Assembly (NCBI GenBank): GCA_020845475.1
Contig: JADLFN010000075.1
Span: forward strand, 1-64,000
Direction: 5' to 3'
DNA: 64,000 nt
DNA from: Planctomycetota bacterium
GTDB lineage: Bacteria > Planctomycetota > UBA8742 > UBA2392
Below the pieces are notes generated by a model, which did no database searches, had not been told where the DNA came from, and was given only the letters and a program-made list of their open reading frames with translations. Position 1 is the stretch's first letter. Each line of letters begins with the position of its first letter. Shown piece by piece: positions 8,237 through 16,400 of the stretch. Made by a program: the position numbers and the translations under genes.

Positions 8237-8842
8237 TTACTTCGTGTCGCCGCCGGCGTTGTACTCTTCCAGGACCTGCGTCATCTTGAAGCCGCCGCCT
8301 TCGCCCGTGAGCTTGGCGAGCGTGCCCGGCTTGTCCTTGGGGAAGTAGAACTTCAGCGTCATCTCCTGACCGCCGCGCTTTTGCACCTGCGTGTAAACCT
8401 TGCACTCAAACTTGCCGGCGGGCGTCTCGATTGTTTCTTCAGCGACCGTGGTGTCGGTCGTGCTGAACTTCATCTTGGACATGTACTCGGACCATTTCTC
8501 GGTCTTTTCCTTCGACTTGCCCATTTCCTTTTTCTCGGCGTCAAGGTTGGTCGTCTTCATCGTGTAGCCCTCTTCAGTGACGGCCGTGACTTCCAGCTTG
8601 GTGTAGCTGGTCGTGGTCTTTTCGCCCATGACCTGTTCGTTCTTGAACAGCATGGTCGCACCCACCTTGAGGGCGCCCTTGATCTGATCTGCTGTCCAGG
8701 GCAGTGCAATTGCCTCGGCCTTGGGCTCTTCTTTCTTGGGCTCTTCCTTCGGCTTTTCGGGCGCAACATCGGCAAACACACTCACGCCGCCCATTCCCAG
8801 AGTGAAACCCGCCGCCAGCAACATCGTCCAGAATCCGCGCAT
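8237..8842 (-). CDS. Secreted protein with one PWT-ECxVYT domain
   Basis: A 201-residue protein with a signal peptide (MRGFWTMLLAAGFTLGMGG, cut near VFA-D) and a Lys/Glu/Pro spacer. One copy of a domain of about 150 residues opens with LPWTADQIKG and closes with ETPAGKFECKVYT. The same domain occurs twice in each of the next two genes. The ATG at 8842 has AAGGA 6 bases upstream. The three genes share strand, order and export signal, so they probably arose by tandem duplication and act outside the cytoplasm. I do not recognise the domain. Confidence 0.75.
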   Translation of the reverse strand: MRGFWTMLLAAGFTLGMGGVSVFADVAPEKPKEEPKKEEPKAEAIALPWTADQIKGALKVGATMLFKNEQVMGEKTTTSYTKLEVTAVTEEGYTMKTTNLDAEKKEMGKSKEKTEKWSEYMSKMKFSTTDTTVAEETIETPAGKFECKVYTQVQKRGGQEMTLKFYFPKDKPGTLAKLTGEGGGFKMTQVLEEYNAGGDTK

Positions 8843-8901
8843 CTTTGTCCTTTCGATTATGGAGGAGCCAACCGGCCCCTCATTAACAGCCCCGTTTGTC
8901 G

Positions 8902-9936
8902 CTACTTCCCGACCTTGAATTCCAACAGTTCCATAGCACTGGACATCGACTTCTCTCCGCCCTTGGCCTGCATCGTCATCTTGACCCAGGGGCCAGTCAC
9001 TTCCTTGGCGAACCAGCACTTTGTGGTCATCTCCGAGTCGCCGTTCTTCTCACTGTAGGTGTAAACCTTGCACTCGAACTTGCCGGCCTTGGTTTCAATC
9101 GTCTCGGTGCTCTCGGTCGTGCCGTACTTGGGCGGCGCCATTTCGCGCATGAACTTTTCCCAGGTGTACTTGCGCGGCTTGCCATCTTCCTTCTCGCCGG
9201 CAAATTCGCCGCTCTCGGTGCTCGTGAAGCCCTCTTCGCTCACTTCACTCACCACGATCTGCATCCAGCCGGCCTTGCCGTCGGACTCGAGCGAATACTT
9301 GAAGCTCGCGCCGTCTTTCCACTTTTCCGCCAGCTCCTTGGGCGTCCAGGGCAGCTTGATGCGCAGGATGTCGTGGCTGGTCAGCGTCCAACATTCGTAA
9401 TCGCGCTTGTCGCCGCGCTTGGTTTCGCGCTCCATTTTGACGGGCACGCCCGGCACGCTTTTGCTCAGCCAGAACTTCTGCCACGCGCCCTTCTTCTCGA
9501 TCGTGAACACCGTGCACTCATAGGTGACGCCGTCGGGCATCGCGTAGCTGTCTTCGGTCTTAGCCGCGTCTTTAATCTGGCGTTCAAGCCCGCCGATGTA
9601 CTCCTCGAACATGCGCTTGCGCGGCTTGTCCGTCAGGGCTTCCTTGCCCTTTTCCTGCAGGTTCTGGCTCATGGTAAAGTCGGTTTCAGTCACGTTATCG
9701 ACTTCCCACCAGCCGCGGTTGCCTTTGCCGTCTTCGGTTTCAACGTCGTAGTTGAACACTTTGCCCTTGAGCCAGTCATCGTGGATCTCTTTGGCAGTCC
9801 AGGGCGCCTTGTTGCCCTCTGCCTTGGGTTCGGGCTTGGGTTGCGGTTTGGGATCCGGCAATTCATCGGCCAGCGCACTTACGGCGGCCAGGGCAATGAA
9901 TCCCAGCGCAAGCGGGAAGCGATAAGTGTTGAACAT
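8902..9936 (-). CDS. Secreted protein with two PWT-ECxVYT domains
   Basis: This 344-residue protein has a signal peptide (to about residue 24, SALA-DE), a Pro/Lys-rich spacer and two copies of the domain. Copy one runs from APWTAKEIHDDW to VTYECTVFT, copy two from LPWTPKELAEKW to AGKFECKVYT. Between them the recurrent pattern GxWxVxxVxExxF is visible. The ATG at 9936 has CGGAGA upstream. The single shared cysteine per copy argues against intradomain disulfides. Function unknown. Confidence 0.75.
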   Translation of the reverse strand: MFNTYRFPLALGFIALAAVSALADELPDPKPQPKPEPKAEGNKAPWTAKEIHDDWLKGKVFNYDVETEDGKGNRGWWEVDNVTETDFTMSQNLQEKGKEALTDKPRKRMFEEYIGGLERQIKDAAKTEDSYAMPDGVTYECTVFTIEKKGAWQKFWLSKSVPGVPVKMERETKRGDKRDYECWTLTSHDILRIKLPWTPKELAEKWKDGASFKYSLESDGKAGWMQIVVSEVSEEGFTSTESGEFAGEKEDGKPRKYTWEKFMREMAPPKYGTTESTETIETKAGKFECKVYTYSEKNGDSEMTTKCWFAKEVTGPWVKMTMQAKGGEKSMSSAMELLEFKVGK

Positions 9937-9977
9937 GTTTTCTCCGTTGCTCGAAACGGCCCGACCAAGGCAAGCGC

Positions 9978-10994
9978 TTACTTGCCCTTGGCGAACTCCG
10001 TCAGTTCCATGTTGTAGAACATCTTTTTGTCGCCGATTTCCTGCTGCATGTCAAAGCGCACCAGCAGGCCCGGCTCGTTCTTGGCCAGCCACACCTTGTG
10101 CGTCATCTTGCCGCCATCGGTTTCAGTCGTGTGCGTGAACACGACGCACTCAAACTCACCGGCGGGCGTTTTCAGTTTTTCTTCGCTCGTGGTCGTGTCA
10201 AAGCGCGCCGGCACGAAATAGCGCAGGTAGGCGTCCCATGTAACGGTGGAAGGTTCGCCCTTCTTGGGTTCGCCGGCGCCGTAGGTTTCCGTGGAAGTTG
10301 AAGTCATGCCCTTGATGTCGCTGGCGTTGATCACGTACTCAACTTTGGCGTCGCCGTCATGTGACTTGCCGGCGTAAACGGTTTTCGTGCCGGCTTTGAA
10401 GTTCTCGGCGATCTTGTCGAAGGTCCAGGGTGCCTGGCACACCGGCAGATCAATGCTGCGCAGTGACCATTTCTCGTAGTCGCGCTTCTCGCCGCGCTTG
10501 GCTTCCATTTCCATCAGCACCACCATGCCGGGAACCGTGGCGCTGAGCGCAATCTTCTGCGTGCCTTCGGCCTTTTTCAGCGTGTAGATTTCGCACTCCA
10601 CCTTGCCGTAGGGCACTTCCACTTCGCCCTTCGACTTCTCGGCGCCGCTCAGCTCGCGCTGCAGCCCGCTGACGTGTTTTTCCCACGTCTGCTCGCGCGG
10701 CTTGCGGTTCTTGGGAGCCGCGTCGCCTTCGCACACGATCTCGGTACTCTTGAAGCCCTTGTCGGTGATTTCCTCGGCTTCCCAGCGCATCCAGCCCTTG
10801 CCACCTTCGGTTTCAACGTCAAACAGGAACGAAACGCCCTTGCCCCAAGATTTGCGGGCGACTTCGGCTGTCCAGGGCAGCTTAACCTCTGCCGGCTGAG
10901 GCTTGATTTCGGGCTCCGGTGGAACGTCGGCGTTGGCCTGCACACACAGACCGACCAGCGACAGAAGCAAAGCGGCACAGGCAAGAAGGCGCAT
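9978..10994 (-). CDS. Secreted protein with two PWT-ECxVYT domains
   Basis: The third paralogue has 338 residues, a signal peptide (MRLLACAALLLSLVGLC, cut near ANA-D) and two domain copies. They open with LPWTAEVARKSW and APWTFDKIAENF and close with YGKVECEIYT and AGEFECVVFT. The ATG at 10994 is supported by GGGAGA 5 bases upstream. It is probably the first gene of the cluster, and its promoter would lie in the repeat-bearing interval at 10995-11166. Confidence 0.75.
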   Translation of the reverse strand: MRLLACAALLLSLVGLCVQANADVPPEPEIKPQPAEVKLPWTAEVARKSWGKGVSFLFDVETEGGKGWMRWEAEEITDKGFKSTEIVCEGDAAPKNRKPREQTWEKHVSGLQRELSGAEKSKGEVEVPYGKVECEIYTLKKAEGTQKIALSATVPGMVVLMEMEAKRGEKRDYEKWSLRSIDLPVCQAPWTFDKIAENFKAGTKTVYAGKSHDGDAKVEYVINASDIKGMTSTSTETYGAGEPKKGEPSTVTWDAYLRYFVPARFDTTTSEEKLKTPAGEFECVVFTHTTETDGGKMTHKVWLAKNEPGLLVRFDMQQEIGDKKMFYNMELTEFAKGK

Positions 10995-11166
10995 GGACTC
11001 TCCCGAAGGGACCCCAAAGGCAGTATTACGGCCACGGCGAGGCTGAAATGACCCAATTCGGCCAAACATTCTAGCGATCCCGGGATGCGGGGGTAGTGGT
11101 GGAAGTCGCTGCCTCTTGCGCAAAGGGCGGCGGTTGTTACCAAAGCGGCGCAAACGGCTGTTTCAC

Positions 11167-11315
11167 CACAGAGCACACAGAGGGCACAGAGAACGGCTTT
11201 GAAACCACTGATGGACACAGATGCACACGGATTGGTGCGTCTTAAGCAGCATGAATTGAATGTGCGTTCGTGGTTCAAAAGCCTCTGCATAGCTCTGTGA
11301 TCTCTGTGGTGAACC
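11167..11315. repeat. Inverted pair of period-9 arrays
   Basis: The left arm carries CACAGAGCA, CACAGAGGG and CACAGAGAA at 11167-11193, followed by a weaker series (CACAGATGC) to 11232. The right arm (11291-11315) carries CTCTGTG twice, 9 bases apart, in inverted orientation. The 335-bp gap 10995-11329 holds nothing else I can name apart from the two divergent promoters it must contain. Confidence 0.7.
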
Positions 11316-11329
11316 TTGAAGGACGTCCC

Positions 11330-13525
11330 ATGCCCGCTAGAAGCCTTGATCAAATCGTCAGTCTCTCCAAACACCGTGGATTCGTGTTTCCCGGAAGTGC
11401 TGCCTACGGCGGCCTTGGCTCGTTCTGGGACTACGGCCCGCTGGGCAGCGAGTTGATGCGCAACGTCAAGGACGCCTGGTGGAAGGCCATGACCTGGGAC
11501 CGCGACGACATCGAAGGCGTCGATTGCGCAATTTTGATGAACCGCAAGGTCTGGCAACACAGCGGCCACGAGGCGACGTTTTCGGACCCGCTGGTCGAGA
11601 ACAAAAAGACGGGAAAGCGATACAGGCTCGATCACCTGTTGAATCGTCAGGTCCAGCCCCTGGTCGCAAGCCTGCTGGCCAATGCCTTTGACGTCTGGAA
11701 CCTGACGTATGAAGGGACAGACAAAGAGGAAGTTGACAAGCTCAAACAACGCCATGAGCATGAAGTTGAAGAGCTCAAGAAAAGACAGTCGGAATTTCTG
11801 CGTAAGTTTTTTGGCGATGAACTTTCATTTCTTGACCAAAACAACGACCTACAAATTGGTTCCCCGCGACCGAAGTACCAACCAAAGGAAACAGATTTCG
11901 CCTCCGCATCGCCAGTCGTCCGCAAGATGCTAAGGAGTTGGAGATCTATCAAGTCACGAAACAAGGACTTGAAAGCTCAGGCAGATGCCCTACCAAGAAT
12001 CGGGGACGGGCCAGAGGAAAGGGAGATAAACGAGATAAGGGAAATTTTTGAACTCCTGAACCAGCAGGTTTTCCCAAGAGAAGAAATGGGAGCGCTCATA
12101 GACGCTTGGTTACCGCTCTTCATGAATTTTGGTGGCTTGGAGGATGCGACCGGTTCTCCACTAAGGGGAGTCGCCGATCCACACACCGGACAGGAGGGAG
12201 ATTGGACCCTGCCAATGAAATTCAACCTCATGTTTAGTACGCAAGTTGGACCCGTTGTTGATCACGGAAGTCTTGCGTACCTGCGCCCGGAGACGGCACA
12301 GGGCATCTTCATGAATTTCAAGAACGTGCTCGAGTCTTCGCGCAAGAAGGTTCCCTTTGGCATTGCGCAGATTGGCAAGGCTTTCCGCAACGAGATCACG
12401 CCCGGCAATTTCACCTTCCGCACGCGCGAGTTTGAGCAGATGGAGCTGGAGTTCTTCATCAAGCCGCCGCAGTTCGTCAAGCCCGGCGAAAAGACGGATG
12501 AGCAATGGCACGCCGATTGGGTTGACGCGCGCTATCGCTGGTGGCTCAGTTATGGCATTTCCGAGTCGCGCCTGCGCAAGCGCGCGCAGGACAAATCCGA
12601 ACTTGCACACTACGCCAAGGCCACGACCGATATCGAATACCTGTTCCCCGGCTCTGTCAGTTGGGGCGAAGTCGAGGGTGTGGCCAACCGCACCGATTTT
12701 GACCTCTCGGCCCACTCGCGCGATATTCCCGAAGCTGACTTGAAGCGGCTGCATCTTGAGCCCAACAAGGACAGCGTGACCACGCTTGATTACTTCGATA
12801 CCGACGCCAAAGCCCGTTACATTCCCTGGGTGATTGAGCCTTCGGCCGGCGCCACGCGCGCGGCTTTGACTTTCCTGTGCGAGGCCTACAACGAAGAGAT
12901 GACCAAGGAGCCGCCGGCGGCCGAGATCGAAGCGCTCAAAGTCGAAATCGACGCGGTGATCAAGAACGCCGACAAGAAAAAGAAAGACGCCGAGAAAGAA
13001 AAAGATCCCGCCCAGCGCAAGCATGACCCCGCCGCGATCACGGCGTTTCAGGCGGCGATCGCGGAAGCCGCGTCGCGCTTGCCGGCCTCGCTGATGGAAA
13101 TCGACTACATGCTCGAAGACCACGCGGGCGCGCAGAACCTGGAGCCCGTAAAGAAGCTTAAGCCCAAAGTGAACAAGCTGGCCGAGGATTGCGTGCGCGT
13201 GGTGCTCAAACTGCACCCCAAGCTCGCGCCGGTCAAAGTGGCCGTATTCCCGCTGGCGCGCAACAAGCCCGAGCTCGTGGATATCGCGACGCGGCTGACG
13301 CGCGAGCTGCGCCACGTGTGCAAGACGGTGTATGACGACTCAGCCGGCATCGGCAAGCTCTATCGGCGCCAGGATGAAATCGGCACACCGCTGTGCATCA
13401 CGGTCGATCACCAGACGCTCGAGGACAACATGGTGACGATCCGCGACCGCGACAGCATGCAACAGGTGCGCGTGCAATTGGATGCGGTGGTCAAAGAGTG
13501 CCGCCACCGCCTGGGGATACATTGA
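11330..13525 (+). CDS. glyQS: Glycyl-tRNA synthetase (single-chain class II)
   Basis: It charges tRNA(Gly). At 731 residues it is far longer than the usual 450-520 of bacterial alpha2 GlyRS. The start GFVFPGSAAYGGLGSFWDYG is typical. Motif 2 (FRNEITPGNFTFRTREFEQME) and motif 3 (EPSAGATRA) are intact, and an anticodon-binding domain ends the protein. Two additions explain the length: residues about 125-295, in visibly less GC-rich DNA, and a Lys-rich segment before the anticodon domain. The zinc-binding cysteines expected after SGHEATFSDP are replaced by NKKTG. The ATG at 11330 has GAAGGA 8 bases upstream. Confidence 0.92.
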   Translation: MPARSLDQIVSLSKHRGFVFPGSAAYGGLGSFWDYGPLGSELMRNVKDAWWKAMTWDRDDIEGVDCAILMNRKVWQHSGHEATFSDPLVENKKTGKRYRLDHLLNRQVQPLVASLLANAFDVWNLTYEGTDKEEVDKLKQRHEHEVEELKKRQSEFLRKFFGDELSFLDQNNDLQIGSPRPKYQPKETDFASASPVVRKMLRSWRSIKSRNKDLKAQADALPRIGDGPEEREINEIREIFELLNQQVFPREEMGALIDAWLPLFMNFGGLEDATGSPLRGVADPHTGQEGDWTLPMKFNLMFSTQVGPVVDHGSLAYLRPETAQGIFMNFKNVLESSRKKVPFGIAQIGKAFRNEITPGNFTFRTREFEQMELEFFIKPPQFVKPGEKTDEQWHADWVDARYRWWLSYGISESRLRKRAQDKSELAHYAKATTDIEYLFPGSVSWGEVEGVANRTDFDLSAHSRDIPEADLKRLHLEPNKDSVTTLDYFDTDAKARYIPWVIEPSAGATRAALTFLCEAYNEEMTKEPPAAEIEALKVEIDAVIKNADKKKKDAEKEKDPAQRKHDPAAITAFQAAIAEAASRLPASLMEIDYMLEDHAGAQNLEPVKKLKPKVNKLAEDCVRVVLKLHPKLAPVKVAVFPLARNKPELVDIATRLTRELRHVCKTVYDDSAGIGKLYRRQDEIGTPLCITVDHQTLEDNMVTIRDRDSMQQVRVQLDAVVKECRHRLGIH

Positions 13526-13559
13526 CCGAAGCGAGCCGCGAACCCAAGTGAGCGGCTTG

Positions 13560-14474
13560 TTACAGACCCATCAATTCGCCCAGCGCCGTGAAAAACGTGC
13601 GCTTGAAGCCCGGGTCGGTTTCAATCCAGATGCTGCACGGCACGGCGCTGACCGTCTTGGCCGCAACGCTGCCGATAACCGCGCTGGCAGCGAGTGTGCT
13701 GCCGTGGCTGCCCATGACGAGCAGATCGGCGCCTTCGCCTTTGGTCAGGTTGGCGAGTTCCAAGGCGGGGCTGCCCTCATTGTAGGCCTCTTTCACCTTC
13801 AGGCCCTCAAGGTTGCATTTCGCCTCCAGCTCACTCATGTGTTCTTTGGCAAAGCCGCGCATGCGCTTGAGCGTTTCCTTCTCGCTGATGCCGGAATGCC
13901 AGTAATCGTCGGGGATATGGACGACGTGGCAGAGCGTGAGTTTGCCGGTTTCGTAGGCGCGCGCCAGTTCGGCCGCGCGCTCCAATGCCATGAGGCTGGG
14001 CGCCGAGAAATCCACGGCCACGCAGATTTTCGAAAAGCCCTTCTTGAAATCAGGCCGCACCAGCAGCACGTCGCAGGCGGCGGTGTGCGCCAGGCGCTCG
14101 GCGACGCGGCCCATGGTCTTCTTGTCAGAGCCGCCGTGGCCGCGCGTGCCTGCGACGAGTGTGTCGATGTTCAGGCGCTTGCAGGCCTCATGAATCTTGG
14201 TGGCGGGGTCGCCCTGCTCGAGAATCACGTTGGAGGGCACCGGCGGCTTCTTGAGTTCGCGGCAGGCCTCGTTGAGCGCCGCCTTGGCGCGTTCCGCGAT
14301 TTTGTCGCGGGCTTCGCGCAGCAATTGCTCGTGGGCTACATCAACGGGCGGTACAACGTGAACAACCCAGAGTTCGGCGTTGAACAGCTCCGCCAGCTGG
14401 GCCGCGGCCTTGAGTGCGGGCAGGGCGTTGTCGGAGAGGTCGGTGGCGGCCAGCACGTTGCGAATGGGATTCAT
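13560..14474 (-). CDS. Tandem universal stress protein (two UspA domains)
   Basis: The 304-residue protein is two UspA domains in series, the usual length for a fused pair. The first starts NVLAATDLSDNALPAL and ends with GTRGHGGSDKKTMGRVAE; the second starts KICVAVDFSAPS and ends with GSHGSTLAASAVIGSVA. Both ends fit the G-x2-G-x9-G(S/T) nucleotide-binding motif, the first less well. Such proteins bind ATP or sense stress in the cytoplasm. It is convergent with glyQS and divergent from the lipoprotein gene. Partners cannot be deduced. Confidence 0.88.
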   Translation of the reverse strand: MNPIRNVLAATDLSDNALPALKAAAQLAELFNAELWVVHVVPPVDVAHEQLLREARDKIAERAKAALNEACRELKKPPVPSNVILEQGDPATKIHEACKRLNIDTLVAGTRGHGGSDKKTMGRVAERLAHTAACDVLLVRPDFKKGFSKICVAVDFSAPSLMALERAAELARAYETGKLTLCHVVHIPDDYWHSGISEKETLKRMRGFAKEHMSELEAKCNLEGLKVKEAYNEGSPALELANLTKGEGADLLVMGSHGSTLAASAVIGSVAAKTVSAVPCSIWIETDPGFKRTFFTALGELMGL

Positions 14475-14569
14475 GACTGATTCCAGTAAAGCGGGGGAAC
14501 GCCGGCATACAAACGGGACAAGCGCCCGTGCGTTTGGATATATTCCGAAGGCAAGCGCCGCGCCACACC

Positions 14570-14598
14570 TTTTGCTGGAGCCTGCGCGGCGCTATACT
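14570..14598 (+). promoter_or_regulatory. Putative sigma-70 promoter of the lipoprotein gene
   Basis: TATACT at 14593-14598 is a good -10 hexamer. A TTTTGC 17 bases upstream, or TTGCTG 15 bases upstream, could serve as the -35. It lies 41 bases before the ATG. Confidence 0.45.
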
Positions 14599-14639
14599 CT
14601 TCAGCCCATTCCCCGCGTGCCCTGAAGATACCTTCTTCC

Positions 14640-16397
14640 ATGGCCTACCTTCGCTTGTCAGTCATTGGTCTGGTTTGCGTTTACCTTACAGCCTGCGCCA
14701 TGGGCGGCGGCGGGCCCAGCCCGGACGAAACCACCGCGCCTTCCAAGGTCGTGGACCTGGGCAAGGACAATCCCAAGGAAGCGGAAACCGACCCGGAGAA
14801 GCGTGTGACCGACGCGCTCCAGGCCGCCAAGTCAGCCTACGATGAGCAGGCCTATGAGGCCGCGCATCGCTATGCCGAGACAGCCGAAAACCTGGTGGTC
14901 GAGAAAAAAGTCAAGGATCGCGGCTACCGCGCCACGGCGCTGAACATCCAGGCCTATTCGCTGCTGCAACTGGGCCTGATTGAGGATTACCGCCCGCGCG
15001 ACCTGCCCGGCTATGTGCGCGGCGCCATGACCAAGTTCAAGAACGCGCTTGATCTGCAACCCGAGAGTTTCCGCGCGCAGCTTGGCCTGTGCATGTGCCG
15101 CTTCCGCCGGCACAGCGTGAACATCATCAAGGCCGAGAAGCTGGGCGAAGGTGTGCTTTTCCTCAGCCGCCTCGAATCGGAACTCAAGAACGCCTTTGCT
15201 GAAACGGACAGCGCCAAGCGCCAAACCCTGTTCTTCAAGGCCTGGAAAGAGTTCGGCGTGCTGAACGAAGGCCGCGCCAAGCTGCACGAAGTTTACGAGA
15301 TTTTCCACGATCCCATGACCGTTCCCATTGACGAAGAAACGGGCACGCGTCCGGATGCGCCGCGCATTACGCGCGCGGGCAGCAGGAACGGCAGCGCCGG
15401 CGCCGCCTATAGCGAAGAAATGGAAGTGCAGGATCTCACCGACCTCAAGTACGTCATCCAGGACGGCAAAGAGGGCAGCGCGCTCGAACAGAAAGATAGC
15501 GTGGCCGCGCTGGCCGCGCTCAACCGCATTCGCAGTTACTGGCAGGACGTGCGCCATTACTGGCGCGTGAAAGCGCTCGACGATCTTCAAAAAGCGCGCG
15601 ACGGCCAGCTTGAGCTGCGGCAGCGCGACATCGACGAAAAGAAGGGGCGCGACAAGATGCGCTACTTCTGGCTCGACCGCGACCTGGGCTTCACGTTCAC
15701 GGCGCTGGGCGCGTTCTTTCTTGATCTCGCCTTTGAAGACGCGCGCAACAAGGTGCTGGCCGAGGGCAAGTCAGTCGATCAGCTTGAGTTGCTCGCGCGC
15801 GCGAAAATCATCAGCGATAGCTACGTTTCCGTGCACAAGCGGGAGGCCAAGCGAAACTACGAGGCCGCGCTGAGCTATTACGTCAGCTTTGTGCAGGAAC
15901 ACGAACGCTTTGAGATGTACATGCTCAACAAGGCGGAAAAGGCCGACTTCAACGACAGCACGGAAAACCCGTTCCTGGTGGATCTGCAGGCGCGCTACCG
16001 CAGCGAAATGCTGGACAGTGTGCGCGAAGAGCGCGGCATGCGCCGCGCCATCCTGCTTGAGCAAAGCGCGATGGTGATTGACCCGCTGTTCCAGCTTTCG
16101 GATCTGGAGCGGGCGCTGGTGTTTGCCGCCAAGTTGAAGGCGCTGGACTCCAAGGACCCGATCCACCACTTCGTGCGCGCCACGGCCTACTTTGAACACG
16201 CCAAACTTTCAGTCACGCGCAAGGAACTGGAAACGGCGAAATCGGACTACCAGAACGCGCGCGAGGAATATGACGCGTTCATCAGGGCCAGCTCCATCCT
16301 CGACGACGCCATGCGCAAGCGCGCCCGCGACCGCCACGAGGACTGCGAACAGGCCCTGCGCCGCATCGACGTCTCAAAAAACGCCGGCGGGGACTAG
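14640..16397 (+). CDS. Large helical lipoprotein
   Basis: A 585-residue protein with a lipoprotein signal (MAYLRLSVIGLVCVYLTAC, lipobox LTAC with Cys19). A Gly/Pro linker precedes a long, mainly helical body with TPR-like pairs (YEAAHRYAETAENLV, ALNIQAYSLLQLGLIEDY, ALDLQPESFRAQLG). No enzymatic motif is visible. It probably sits on the inner face of the outer membrane or the outer face of the inner membrane and binds partners. It ends 3 bp from the convergent FHA gene. Family unknown. Confidence 0.75.
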   Translation: MAYLRLSVIGLVCVYLTACAMGGGGPSPDETTAPSKVVDLGKDNPKEAETDPEKRVTDALQAAKSAYDEQAYEAAHRYAETAENLVVEKKVKDRGYRATALNIQAYSLLQLGLIEDYRPRDLPGYVRGAMTKFKNALDLQPESFRAQLGLCMCRFRRHSVNIIKAEKLGEGVLFLSRLESELKNAFAETDSAKRQTLFFKAWKEFGVLNEGRAKLHEVYEIFHDPMTVPIDEETGTRPDAPRITRAGSRNGSAGAAYSEEMEVQDLTDLKYVIQDGKEGSALEQKDSVAALAALNRIRSYWQDVRHYWRVKALDDLQKARDGQLELRQRDIDEKKGRDKMRYFWLDRDLGFTFTALGAFFLDLAFEDARNKVLAEGKSVDQLELLARAKIISDSYVSVHKREAKRNYEAALSYYVSFVQEHERFEMYMLNKAEKADFNDSTENPFLVDLQARYRSEMLDSVREERGMRRAILLEQSAMVIDPLFQLSDLERALVFAAKLKALDSKDPIHHFVRATAYFEHAKLSVTRKELETAKSDYQNAREEYDAFIRASSILDDAMRKRARDRHEDCEQALRRIDVSKNAGGD

Positions 16398-16400
16398 TCG

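Noticed and set aside
11705-12215. Intein in glycyl-tRNA synthetase
   Set aside because: The inserted segment has no Cys/Ser start, no His-Asn end and no homing-endonuclease motifs.
13482-14480. Long open frame opposite the universal stress gene
   Set aside because: It is antisense to a well-supported UspA gene, and the protein lacks domain structure. Codon bias in GC-rich DNA opens the mirror frame. The same holds for frames at 35592-37130, 38385-40358, 45440-46312 and 46745-47767.
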